Part shown: positions 21,584-28,974 of the stretch, piece after piece
How the letters are laid out: each line of letters begins with the position of its first letter
Numbering within the stretch: position 1 is the first letter of the stretch
Assembly: GCF_000344805.1 (NCBI RefSeq)
Contig: NC_020453.1
Span: 3,381,001 to 3,445,000, forward strand
From: Bradyrhizobium oligotrophicum S58
GTDB taxonomy: Bacteria; Pseudomonadota; Alphaproteobacteria; Rhizobiales; Xanthobacteraceae
DNA: 64,000 nt
Reading direction: 5' to 3'
Notes under the pieces: generated by a model
Seen by the model: the letters and a program-made list of their open reading frames with translations, nothing else
Database searches by the model: none
Told to the model about the DNA's origin: nothing
Translations under genes and position numbers: made by a program

Positions 21584-22516
21584 CTAGCGCCAGCGCCGGT
21601 GCAGCCAGAGCCATTGCTCCGGATATTCGCGAATCCAGCCCTCGACGACCGAGGTGATGGCCTGCGTCGTGCCCTGGATGTCGATCTGACCGTCGGCCGT
21701 CCGCACCGGCTTCACTTCCTCCGATACTTCGGCACGGAAGCGGTTGCCGGGGAGGCGGATGATGCGGACGCCGTGCACCGGGCATTCGACCTGGCGCAAG
21801 AGGCGGGCCAGCATCGGATTGGCGCGGGTCTTGCGGCCGAAGAACGTCACCTCGACGCCGCCGGTCAGGTACTGATCGACCAGCATCGCGACGTGCTGGC
21901 CGTCCTTGAGCGCCTGGGCCAGCCGCAGCGGGGCGTCGCGGCCGGCCGGGACCAGGGTGCCCATCTTGACCTGCCGCATCTCCTGGATGATGCGGTCGGC
22001 GGCGGCGATGTTCGGGCGCCGATAGAGGATCGCCGTATCGAGCTTGTGCGCGACCGCGGCAAGCGCCGGCATCTCCCAGTTGGCGAGATGGCTCGCGAAG
22101 ATCAGCGCCGGCTTGCCGTCGAGACGGAGCTGGTGAAACAGCTCGTGGGTGCGCGGCGACAGCTCGATGCGGCTGCGCTCCGGATGCTCCTCGTCGAAAT
22201 CCCAGATCTTGTCGAGATGGGCGAACTCGGCGCCGACCCGGCCGAGATTGTCCCAGACGCCGGCGATGATGGTCTCGATCTCCTCGGGCGACTTCTCGGG
22301 GAAGGCCGCCGTGAGATTGTCGCGGGCGATGCGCTGCTCGCGCAGGCGCGGACCGATCCTCTGCGCCATCCGCGCGAACAGGTTGGCCGTCTTCTGCGGA
22401 TCGAAATAGCGCGTCGTCCTGAGCATGCCGACCGTCAGCGCGCCGACGGCGGAAGCCCCGGCTGACTTCACGGCTCGGCGGATCACGAGCTTGGTCCTGA
22501 GGGGCAGGAGACTCAT
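21584..22516 (-). CDS. lpxXL: Lipid A very-long-chain acyltransferase (LpxXL/HtrB family)
   Basis: A 310-residue membrane-associated acyltransferase of the lauroyl/myristoyl (HtrB, LpxL) family. The catalytic dyad is the HLANWE motif (His143 and Glu148), in the sequence FASHLANWEMPAL. A hydrophobic stretch near residues 18-32 can anchor it. It closes the acpXL gene cluster, so the predicted job is transfer of the very-long-chain hydroxy fatty acid (C26-C28 in rhizobia) from AcpXL to lipid A. It starts 16 bases after fabF1. General late acyltransferase activity is the main alternative. Confidence 0.85.
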   Translation of the reverse strand: MSLLPLRTKLVIRRAVKSAGASAVGALTVGMLRTTRYFDPQKTANLFARMAQRIGPRLREQRIARDNLTAAFPEKSPEEIETIIAGVWDNLGRVGAEFAHLDKIWDFDEEHPERSRIELSPRTHELFHQLRLDGKPALIFASHLANWEMPALAAVAHKLDTAILYRRPNIAAADRIIQEMRQVKMGTLVPAGRDAPLRLAQALKDGQHVAMLVDQYLTGGVEVTFFGRKTRANPMLARLLRQVECPVHGVRIIRLPGNRFRAEVSEEVKPVRTADGQIDIQGTTQAITSVVEGWIREYPEQWLWLHRRWR

Positions 22517-22532
22517 CGATGCCAGTGGCGGA

Positions 22533-23807
22533 TCAGGCCGGTTCGCGCGTCAGGATCAGCGAGGCGTTCTGGCCGCCGAAGCCGAACGAGTTCGACATCA
22601 CCGTGGTGACGCGCGCGTCGCGGGCCTTGTTGCCGACGACGTCGAACAGGATCGCGGGATCCGGGATGTCGTAGTTGATGGTCGGCGGTATCCGCTGATG
22701 CTCGAGCGTGAGCAGCGAGAAGATGGCCTCGACCGCGCCGGCCGCCGAGATCGTGTGTCCAACCATCGACTTGTTCGACGACACCGGGATCTTGCCGGTG
22801 TGCTCGCCGAACACGGCGGAGACCCCGACATATTCCATCTTGTCGTTCTCGGGCGTCGCCGTGCCGTGGGCGTTGATGTGGTCGATCTGCTCCGGCGCCA
22901 TGCCGGCGTCGGCGAGCGCCTTGCGGATGCAGCCGATGATCGGCTTGCCGTCCGGCGAGGAGCGGGTGCGATGGAAGGAGTCGGTCAGCTCGCCGCAGCC
23001 GGCGACCACGCCGAGGATCGTCGCGCCGCGAGCAACCGCCGCGTCATAGCTCTCCAGCACAAGCGCGCCGGCGCCTTCGGCCATCACGAAGCCGTCGCGG
23101 TTCTTGGAGAACGGCTTCGAGGCAGCCTGCGGCGGGTCGTTCTGTGTCGACAGCGCCGACAGCAGCGAGAACCGCACGAGGCCTTCGGGATTCACGGAGC
23201 CCTCGGTGGCGGCGCACAGCGCGACATCGGTTTCGCCGCGCCGGATGGCCTCGACGCCGAGCTGGATCGCGGTGGCGCCGGAGGCGCAGGCGGTCGACAG
23301 CGAGATCGGCGAGCCCTTGGTACCGAACGTATCCGACAGCGAATCCGCGACCGAGCCGAACAGGAAGCGATGGTGATAGTTGACGAACTTGCCGCCGCCG
23401 CAGACCTTCAGGAGGTCGTCGTAGCTGAACCCGGTGCCGCCCACCTCGTGCGCGAGCTCGAGCCGTTGCGGCCACTCGATCTCGACTGGCGCGACCGCGA
23501 GAAACAAGGGGCCCGGAAAGTCGCCCTTCGAGCCGATGCCGGCTTGCGCGATCGCTTCCTCGACGGCCATGTGACCCAGCCGTTCGGAAAGCCCCGTGGA
23601 CGTGAACGGAGCCACGGGGACGAAGTCGACCGTGCCGGCCATCGTCGTCTTCAGCCCGTCGATCGGGAAGCGCGTGATGGTGCGGATGCCGGACTCGCCG
23701 GCAACGAGCTTGCTCCAATTGTCCGACTTGCCGGCCCCGAGCGAGGTGACGATGCCCATCCCGGTCACGACCACGATGGGACGTCCAAACTTGTCGCGTG
23801 CACTCAT
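22533..23807 (-). CDS. fabF1XL: 3-oxoacyl-ACP synthase, FabF type (first ketosynthase of the acpXL cluster)
   Basis: A 424-residue beta-ketoacyl-ACP synthase II-like enzyme that extends acyl chains by two carbons. All catalytic residues are present: Cys174 (STACASGA), His314 (NAHGTATPEND), Lys346 and His351 (SNKSMVGHTISAAG). In rhizobia, genes in this cluster extend C16-C18 chains on AcpXL to C26-C28. It lies 37 bases downstream of the second, non-canonical ketosynthase. The two together may form a heterodimer. Confidence 0.9.
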   Translation of the reverse strand: MSARDKFGRPIVVVTGMGIVTSLGAGKSDNWSKLVAGESGIRTITRFPIDGLKTTMAGTVDFVPVAPFTSTGLSERLGHMAVEEAIAQAGIGSKGDFPGPLFLAVAPVEIEWPQRLELAHEVGGTGFSYDDLLKVCGGGKFVNYHHRFLFGSVADSLSDTFGTKGSPISLSTACASGATAIQLGVEAIRRGETDVALCAATEGSVNPEGLVRFSLLSALSTQNDPPQAASKPFSKNRDGFVMAEGAGALVLESYDAAVARGATILGVVAGCGELTDSFHRTRSSPDGKPIIGCIRKALADAGMAPEQIDHINAHGTATPENDKMEYVGVSAVFGEHTGKIPVSSNKSMVGHTISAAGAVEAIFSLLTLEHQRIPPTINYDIPDPAILFDVVGNKARDARVTTVMSNSFGFGGQNASLILTREPA

Positions 23808-23844
23808 GATGTCCCCCGTCGCGTCTCTCTAGGCCGTGCCGCGT

Positions 23845-25047
23845 TCACTTGACTGCTTCGACCAAGGCCATGCCTTCGCCGCGGTAATGGCCGGCACCGA
23901 CCACGACGATCTGGGTCGGAGCCTCCTTCATCTCGCGCTCGACGCCCGAGGAGTCGCCCGGTGCGAACAGGGCACCGCGCGAGATCGAGAGCGCTGCGAG
24001 CGCAAGACCGAGGGCGAAGTGCGCCTCCATCGTATGGCCGAAGCGGGTCCCGCTCGAGCGTACCGCGAACGACTTGTGATGATCGAGGAACGCACGCTCC
24101 TCCGACGTCACGGGCTCGGCGCCGGTCGCGCCCGTGATGATCGCGCCGGGCGTCTCATGGACGTCGAGCGCCGACCACAGCCGGTCCAGCGTTCCGGTGA
24201 CGGCGCCGGCTTCCTTGCGGCGGGCACGGTCGGCGACGACCTTGCTCAGTCGCGCGAGCGGCCTGGCCCCGCGTGCCTCGGCATGCGGCTTGGATTCCAG
24301 CACCAGGAATGCGCCGGCCGATCCGAGCGCGAAGCCCGGATGGTCCTGGCGGGCCCAGACCGGCTTGAACTCGTTCTTCAGGTTGTAGTCGCCGAACTCG
24401 TACAGCACGAGCAGGTCCTTGCGCTCGCCATTGTGCGAGCCGCCGATCAGCGCGATGTCGCTCTGGCCGCCGGCGATGCGCGCGAGCGCGATCTTGAAGG
24501 CGTCGACGCCGGCGACCTCTTCGCCCATGAAGGTGCGCGAGGTGCCGCACACGCCGTGCGAGATCGCGATGTTGCCGGCGAGCAGGTTCGACAGTTGCGC
24601 CAGGAACAGAGTGGGGCGCAGGTCGCTCATCAGCCGGTCGTTGAGGAAGCCGGGCGTGCAGTTGCCCTGCGCTTCGGCGTTGAGGATCGCGGTATCGACG
24701 GAGATGTCGCGCTCGCCGCCACCGGCGGCGACGATCATGTCCATCCGGGACAGGATGTCCTTGTTGCCCTTGAGGCCGGCGGAATCCAGCGCAAGCCCGG
24801 CGGCATAGGTGCCGATGCGCTGCCAGGCCTCCATCTGGCGCTGTTCCTTCTTGGGGATCTGCGCTTCCAGATTCACCTTGGCCCAGGGATGCACGATGTA
24901 GGGCGCGAAACCCTGCTCATCGACATTGATCTGGCCTGAGTTCAGGGCTTCCCAGTTCGCGTCGAGTCCCTCGCCGAGCGAGGTGGCAAGGCCGATACCG
25001 GTGATCCAGACTTCGACGGGCTCGGAGGTCACGGCTGTCTCATTCAT
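23845..25047 (-). CDS. fabF2XL: Non-canonical FabF-like ketosynthase (second of the acpXL cluster)
   Basis: A 400-residue ketosynthase-fold protein. The nucleophile Cys167 is kept (SHGVCGTSRTF) and the second histidine (His338 in RFGHTMEAH) is kept. The first catalytic histidine of the usual HGTxT motif is absent (ITGATGAEP instead), and so is the Lys of the SNKxxxGH motif. It therefore resembles a partner or chain-length factor rather than a normal elongating enzyme. It starts inside the fabZ stop codon (ATGA at 25044-25047), so the two are translationally coupled. Confidence 0.83.
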   Translation of the reverse strand: MNETAVTSEPVEVWITGIGLATSLGEGLDANWEALNSGQINVDEQGFAPYIVHPWAKVNLEAQIPKKEQRQMEAWQRIGTYAAGLALDSAGLKGNKDILSRMDMIVAAGGGERDISVDTAILNAEAQGNCTPGFLNDRLMSDLRPTLFLAQLSNLLAGNIAISHGVCGTSRTFMGEEVAGVDAFKIALARIAGGQSDIALIGGSHNGERKDLLVLYEFGDYNLKNEFKPVWARQDHPGFALGSAGAFLVLESKPHAEARGARPLARLSKVVADRARRKEAGAVTGTLDRLWSALDVHETPGAIITGATGAEPVTSEERAFLDHHKSFAVRSSGTRFGHTMEAHFALGLALAALSISRGALFAPGDSSGVEREMKEAPTQIVVVGAGHYRGEGMALVEAVK

Positions 25048-25514
25048 CGCTGCAAGGCCTGTTGCGGAAAGCCGACGCGCTCGGCCACGGCGTCCATGTG
25101 TCCGCGCAGCTCCGGATTGGGGAAGGGGACATGGCTGAAGGTGAGCGTCGCGTTGGAGCGCAGCTTGCCATCGACCTTCACGCGCGCTTCGGTGATGGCG
25201 TAGCCGGACCCCTCATGCAGCACGTTGGCCTCGACGGTCAGCACCTCGCCGGGCGAGACGAAGCCGCGCATCTTGGCTTCCTTCACGGCGGCAAGGAACG
25301 GCATCCGCTCGAACTTCATCAGCGCGAGCAGCAGCCAGCCGGACGTCTGTGCCATGGACTCGATCAGGAGAACGCCGGGCATGATCGGATAGCCCGGAAA
25401 ATGTCCTTCGAAGATCGTGCTCTCGGTAGGAACCTTGGCTTCGACGGTGATGGTCTTCTCGTCCAGTCTAAGGTCGAGAATGCGGTCGATGAGCAGGAAG
25501 TATTCGATCTGCAT
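25044..25514 (-). CDS. fabZXL: 3-hydroxyacyl-ACP dehydratase, FabZ-like (acpXL cluster)
   Basis: A 156-residue hot-dog-fold dehydratase. The active-site stretch is GHFPGYPIMPGVLLIES, giving catalytic His38 and Glu52. Within the cluster it should remove water from the 3-hydroxyacyl chain on AcpXL during elongation. It starts nine bases after the acpXL stop and overlaps the next gene by four bases. A separate housekeeping fabZ would be expected elsewhere in the genome. Confidence 0.88.
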   Translation of the reverse strand: MQIEYFLLIDRILDLRLDEKTITVEAKVPTESTIFEGHFPGYPIMPGVLLIESMAQTSGWLLLALMKFERMPFLAAVKEAKMRGFVSPGEVLTVEANVLHEGSGYAITEARVKVDGKLRSNATLTFSHVPFPNPELRGHMDAVAERVGFPQQALQR

Positions 25515-25523
25515 GGCGGGCGC

Positions 25524-25805
25524 TCAGGCGCCCTTGGCTGCGACCAGCTCGTCGATGCGGGCGCACAGGTTCTTCAGCACGAAATACTGCTCGGTGCTGG
25601 CTTTGCCGTCGTTGACTTCCTGCGTCCACTTCTCAAGCGGGAGCTTGATGCCGAAGGCCTTGTCGATCGCGAAAGCGATATCGAGGAAATCGAGGCTGTC
25701 GATGCCCAGATCGTCGATGGCATGGCTATCCGGCGTGATCGTGTCGCGCGGGATGTCGCAGGTTTCAGCGATGATCGTGGCGACCTGATCGAATGTTGAG
25801 GACAT
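25524..25805 (-). CDS. acpXL: Acyl carrier protein AcpXL for very-long-chain fatty acids
   Basis: A 93-residue acyl carrier protein. The phosphopantetheine is expected on Ser37 in [15 protein letters not shown]. The chain is longer than housekeeping ACP (about 78 residues), as is usual for AcpXL, and it lies at the head of the very-long-chain lipid A cluster. I use the ATG at 25805; a GTG one codon upstream is possible. Promoter signals in the 200 bases upstream are not obvious. Confidence 0.9.
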   Translation of the reverse strand: MSSTFDQVATIIAETCDIPRDTITPDSHAIDDLGIDSLDFLDIAFAIDKAFGIKLPLEKWTQEVNDGKASTEQYFVLKNLCARIDELVAAKGA

Positions 25806-26023
25806 CACTAAGCCTTTGATATTTTGGAACTAATCCGATGTGGGGCGACGAGAGGACACCGCGCCCCCGGGGGCGTCTGATGCGCGCCCTTTTACCCCCG
25901 TCGCCGAGGAGTCGTGTGCCCGTATATCGGAGCGCCGCGGTGAGTTCAATGGAGCCGGACACGGCGGTTGTGGCGGGATTGTGATACGCTGTCAGCCGCG
26001 GCTCCGCCGCAGCCCGCAGCGGC

Positions 26024-26374
26024 TCAGGGCGTGTAGGTCTCGGTGATGAGGCGGGCGCAGTCGCGCCGTCCGGTCAGGAGGCAATCCTGGGTCTTGCGCA
26101 GATCCGCAATGCTCATCGCCAGCCAGATGCCGATGGCGGTCAGCGCGACCGTGAAGGCGATGGCGGCGATGTTGGCCAGGATGCGGTGGCGGAAATCGTC
26201 GGGCTCCTCGCGCGGCTGCTCATAGCGGGAGAGGTCGAGCGGCGCCGGCTCGCGCCGGTGCAGCGGGATGGGCGGACTGCCGCCCTCGGCCACGCGCCGC
26301 GCCGGACCGTTGCGGGGCCGGAACGGCACCACGCGATGCTCTTCCTCCGCTGCAATGGGGCGCTGGGTCTTCAT
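26024..26374 (-). CDS. Hypothetical membrane protein, 116 residues
   Basis: No family recognised. Residues 1-65 are charged and proline-rich (several Arg/Pro clusters such as FRPRNGPARR). A single hydrophobic helix follows at about residues 68-90 (NIAAIAFTVALTAIGIWLAMS). A short tail has two cysteines (DCLLTGRRDC) that could form a disulphide. The likely topology is cytoplasmic N-terminus and periplasmic tail. The 238 bases upstream of the start contain a small CAAAG/CTTTG hairpin but no clear promoter. Confidence 0.6.
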   Translation of the reverse strand: MKTQRPIAAEEEHRVVPFRPRNGPARRVAEGGSPPIPLHRREPAPLDLSRYEQPREEPDDFRHRILANIAAIAFTVALTAIGIWLAMSIADLRKTQDCLLTGRRDCARLITETYTP

Positions 26375-26612
26375 GCTCGACTCCGATGCTCCTTCTTAGC
26401 ACGCGGGCGCAACCTCTCACAAAGAAACTTTGCCATGGCCGGGCTGCATCAGGAGCGTGCCTCGCTCTCTGGATGTGTCCGCTCGGCGCACGTCGGGCCC
26501 GTGTTGGAACCGGCCACGGCCGCCGGGTTTCGGATGCGCTGCAATAGCCGGCCAGACGTGGCATAATGCCGGCCTGCGAACGGTATCGTTCGTGATTCAT
26601 CGGAGCTCACGC

Positions 26613-27239
26613 ATGGCCAATACAAGGGAGCCGCTGCTGCATCCCGTGCCGATCACGTCGCTGCGGCCGACGCAGATGACGGTCGGCATGCGCGAGGTGA
26701 AGGAGAAGCGCGAGCGCTGGCGCGAGCACAAATCCACCAAGAAGCAGGCCGAGCTGCTCGGCAAGCACATGATCCCGGTCGTGCTCGGACCGGACAAGCG
26801 GCACTACGTGGTCGACCACCATCACCTGGCCCGCGCGCTCCATGACGAGGGCGTCAAGGACGTGCTGGTCACCGTGATCGGCGATCTCACGATGGTCGAT
26901 CGCGACGCGTTCTGGGGCGTGATGGACAACAAGCGCTGGGTCTATCCCTATGACTCCAAGGGCGAGCGGCGGCATTTCAAGGACCTGCCCAAGTCGGTGG
27001 CGGATCTGAAGGACGATCCGTTCCGCAGCCTCGCCGGCGAGCTGCGCCGGGCTGGAGGCTTTGCCAAGGACACCACGCCGTTCAGCGAGTTCCTGTGGGC
27101 CGACTTCCTGCGCCGCAAGGTCAAGCGCAAGACGGTCGAGACGCATTTCGCCGCGGCCATGGAGCACGCGCTGGCGCTGGCCAAGAGCCATGATGCGGTC
27201 TATCTGCCCGGCTGGTGCGGGCCGGCGTCGGACGACTGA
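26613..27239 (+). CDS. ParB/sulfiredoxin-like nuclease-domain protein
   Basis: A 208-residue protein beginning MANTREPLLHPVPITSLRPT. It matches the ParB-like nuclease group by its early VPITSLRPTQ strand, the MIPVVLGPDKRHYVVDHHHL core (a variant of the ParB GxxR phosphate-handling region with DHHH) and the long charged tail. It is stand-alone, with no ParA or plasmid-partition partner, so a role in chromosome segregation is unlikely. The frame is open 61 codons further upstream, but the ATG at 26613 marks where the recognisable domain begins. Function unknown. Confidence 0.65.
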   Translation: MANTREPLLHPVPITSLRPTQMTVGMREVKEKRERWREHKSTKKQAELLGKHMIPVVLGPDKRHYVVDHHHLARALHDEGVKDVLVTVIGDLTMVDRDAFWGVMDNKRWVYPYDSKGERRHFKDLPKSVADLKDDPFRSLAGELRRAGGFAKDTTPFSEFLWADFLRRKVKRKTVETHFAAAMEHALALAKSHDAVYLPGWCGPASDD

Positions 27240-27244
27240 TCGCC

Positions 27245-27829
27245 TCACGTCGCCTTCGGCAGCCGCCCCATCAGATAGAACTCGTCATTGGGGCGCATGC
27301 CGGTGACGTTGGCCATCCGGTTGGACAGCGCGAAGAACGCTGCGATCGCGGCGATGTCCCAGATGTCGTCGTCGCTGAAGCCGTGGCCGGCCAGCGCCGT
27401 GAAATCGGCATCGCCGACGGTCTGCGCCTGCAGCGCGACCTTCATCGCGAAGTCGAGCATGGCGCGCTGCCGCGGCGTGATGTCCGCCTTGCGGTAGTTG
27501 GCGGCAATCTGATCGGCAATCAGCGGATTCTTGGCGCGGATGCGCAGGATCGCGCCATGCGCGATCACGCAATACTGGCACTGGTTGGCGCTCGATGTCG
27601 CCACCACGATCATCTCGCGCTCGGCCTTGCTCAGGCCGCCGTCCTTGTCCATCAGCGCGTCGTGATAGGCGAAGAAGGCGCGGAATTCGTCCGGCCGATG
27701 CGCCAGCGTCAGGAAGACGTTCGGCACGAAACCGCTCTTCTCCTGCACGCCGAGCAGCCGCGTGCGGATGTCCTCGGGCAGCGCGTCGATCGCGGGGACG
27801 GGGAAGCGGCTGATGGGAGCTTGCGTCAT
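27245..27829 (-). CDS. AhpD-like peroxidase-related protein (carboxymuconolactone decarboxylase family)
   Basis: A 194-residue all-helical protein of the AhpD/CMD family. The redox motif is QCQYCVIAHG (Cys84, Cys87 and His91), preceded by a Glu-containing helix KAEREMIVVATS. The longer chain and N-terminal PxxFRAFFAYHDALM segment match the uncharacterised peroxidase-related subfamily. It probably uses the two cysteines to reduce peroxides or disulphides. It is convergent with the ParB-like gene (five bases apart). Confidence 0.85.
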   Translation of the reverse strand: MTQAPISRFPVPAIDALPEDIRTRLLGVQEKSGFVPNVFLTLAHRPDEFRAFFAYHDALMDKDGGLSKAEREMIVVATSSANQCQYCVIAHGAILRIRAKNPLIADQIAANYRKADITPRQRAMLDFAMKVALQAQTVGDADFTALAGHGFSDDDIWDIAAIAAFFALSNRMANVTGMRPNDEFYLMGRLPKAT

Positions 27830-27901
27830 GGCAACGGGTCCGGGATGGCGTGTCAGGGAGCGAACCTTAGTCGATCGCGGCGAGGGCGCAACGGGTCCAG
27901 C

Positions 27902-28759
27902 TCAGTTCAACACCTCTACGGTGGCGGAGCGGCCCGCGACCAGCTCGCTGCGCTCCGGTACGTCGTCGAGCGCGATGCGCACGGGAACGCGCTGCGCCAG
28001 CCGCACCCAGTTGAAGGTCGGATTGACATTGGCGAGCAGGCTTGCGCCCTCGGCGCGGTCGCGATCCTCGATGCCGGCAGCGACGCTCTCGACATGCCCG
28101 GTCAGCTGCTGCCCGGTCCCCATCAGGCGGATCCGTACCGGCGCGCCGATGCGGATGCGCGGCAGCTTGGTCTCCTCGAAATAGCCTTCGACGTGCAGCG
28201 TATCGGTATCGACCAGCGCCATGACGCCTTTGCCCGCGCTGACATAGGTCCCAGGACGCAGATCCATGTTGGTGATGACGCCGTTGACTGGGGCATGCAC
28301 CTCGCTGCGGTCGAGATTGAGCTTGGCGACCGCCTGGTCCGCCAGCGCCTGATCATAGGAGGCCTGCGCCTGCTGCTGCGTAGCGAACACCTGTTCCTGC
28401 TTCTGTTGCGACACGGCCTCGGTGGTCAGCGACTGGTAGCGGTTGAGGTCGGCATTGGCCTGGTTGAGGGTTGCGAGCCGGCCGGCCACGACCGCGTCGG
28501 CCTGCTGCAAAGCGAGCTTGAAGCGGGCGCGGTCGATCCTGAAAATCACGTCGCCCTGATGCACCGGCTGGTTGTCGCGCACCAGCACCTCGGTCACGAA
28601 GCCCGACACGTCGGGCGCGACCTGGACGATGTCGGCGCGCACGCGGCCGTCGCGGGTCCAGGGCGCCTTGATGTAGTAGCCCCAGAGAAAGAAGCCCACC
28701 ACGATGGCGAGAGCCAGGGCGGCGAGCGTCATCGCGACGCGGCCGAGCAGGCCGATCAT
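27902..28759 (-). CDS. HlyD-type membrane fusion protein (AaeA-like efflux adaptor)
   Basis: A 285-residue periplasmic adaptor. An N-terminal membrane helix (about residues 8-27) is followed by VQVAPDVSGFVTEVLVRDNQ (lipoyl half), a coiled-coil hairpin (ALQQADAVVAGRLATLNQAN) and VHAPVNGVITNM (second lipoyl half). The gene order MarR, FUSC pump, DUF1656, adaptor is the p-hydroxybenzoic acid (Aae) efflux layout. The ATG at 28759 lies five bases after the DUF1656 stop; a GTG at 28768 overlapping that stop is also plausible. Confidence 0.88.
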   Translation of the reverse strand: MIGLLGRVAMTLAALALAIVVGFFLWGYYIKAPWTRDGRVRADIVQVAPDVSGFVTEVLVRDNQPVHQGDVIFRIDRARFKLALQQADAVVAGRLATLNQANADLNRYQSLTTEAVSQQKQEQVFATQQQAQASYDQALADQAVAKLNLDRSEVHAPVNGVITNMDLRPGTYVSAGKGVMALVDTDTLHVEGYFEETKLPRIRIGAPVRIRLMGTGQQLTGHVESVAAGIEDRDRAEGASLLANVNPTFNWVRLAQRVPVRIALDDVPERSELVAGRSATVEVLN

Positions 28760-28764
28760 GTTTC

Positions 28765-28974
28765 TCACGAGAGCAGCTCCGCTGAGAGATAGACGACGCC
28801 TCCGAGAAGGCAGATGAACAGCGCAAAATCGAACAGCGCGCGATGCCAGACCAGGCGATAGAAGCCGGTCCGCTGCAGGCCTGCGCCGAGGAGCCGTGAC
28901 GCGCCATAGGCCAGCACGAGCCACAGCAGCAGCGACGGAACGAGCACGCCGGCCAGGTCGATCTCGTACCTCAT
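28765..28974 (-). CDS. DUF1656 (AaeX-like) small membrane protein
   Basis: A 69-residue protein with two hydrophobic helices (about residues 9-28 and 44-62) and the MRYEIDLAGVLVPSLLLWLV opening typical of AaeX. Its ATG overlaps the FUSC gene stop by four bases, and its stop is immediately followed by the HlyD gene. The function of AaeX is not known, but it co-occurs with FUSC efflux pumps. Confidence 0.85.
   Translation of the reverse strand: MRYEIDLAGVLVPSLLLWLVLAYGASRLLGAGLQRTGFYRLVWHRALFDFALFICLLGGVVYLSAELLS

Noticed and set aside
26420..26432. Small CAAAG/CTTTG hairpin upstream of the 116-residue gene
   Set aside because: Only five base pairs, and likely to arise by chance; no partner or repeat elsewhere was found.
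26613..27239. ParB-like gene as part of a plasmid or chromosome partition locus
   Set aside because: No parA, no parS-like palindromes and no replication genes are nearby, so partition is not supported.
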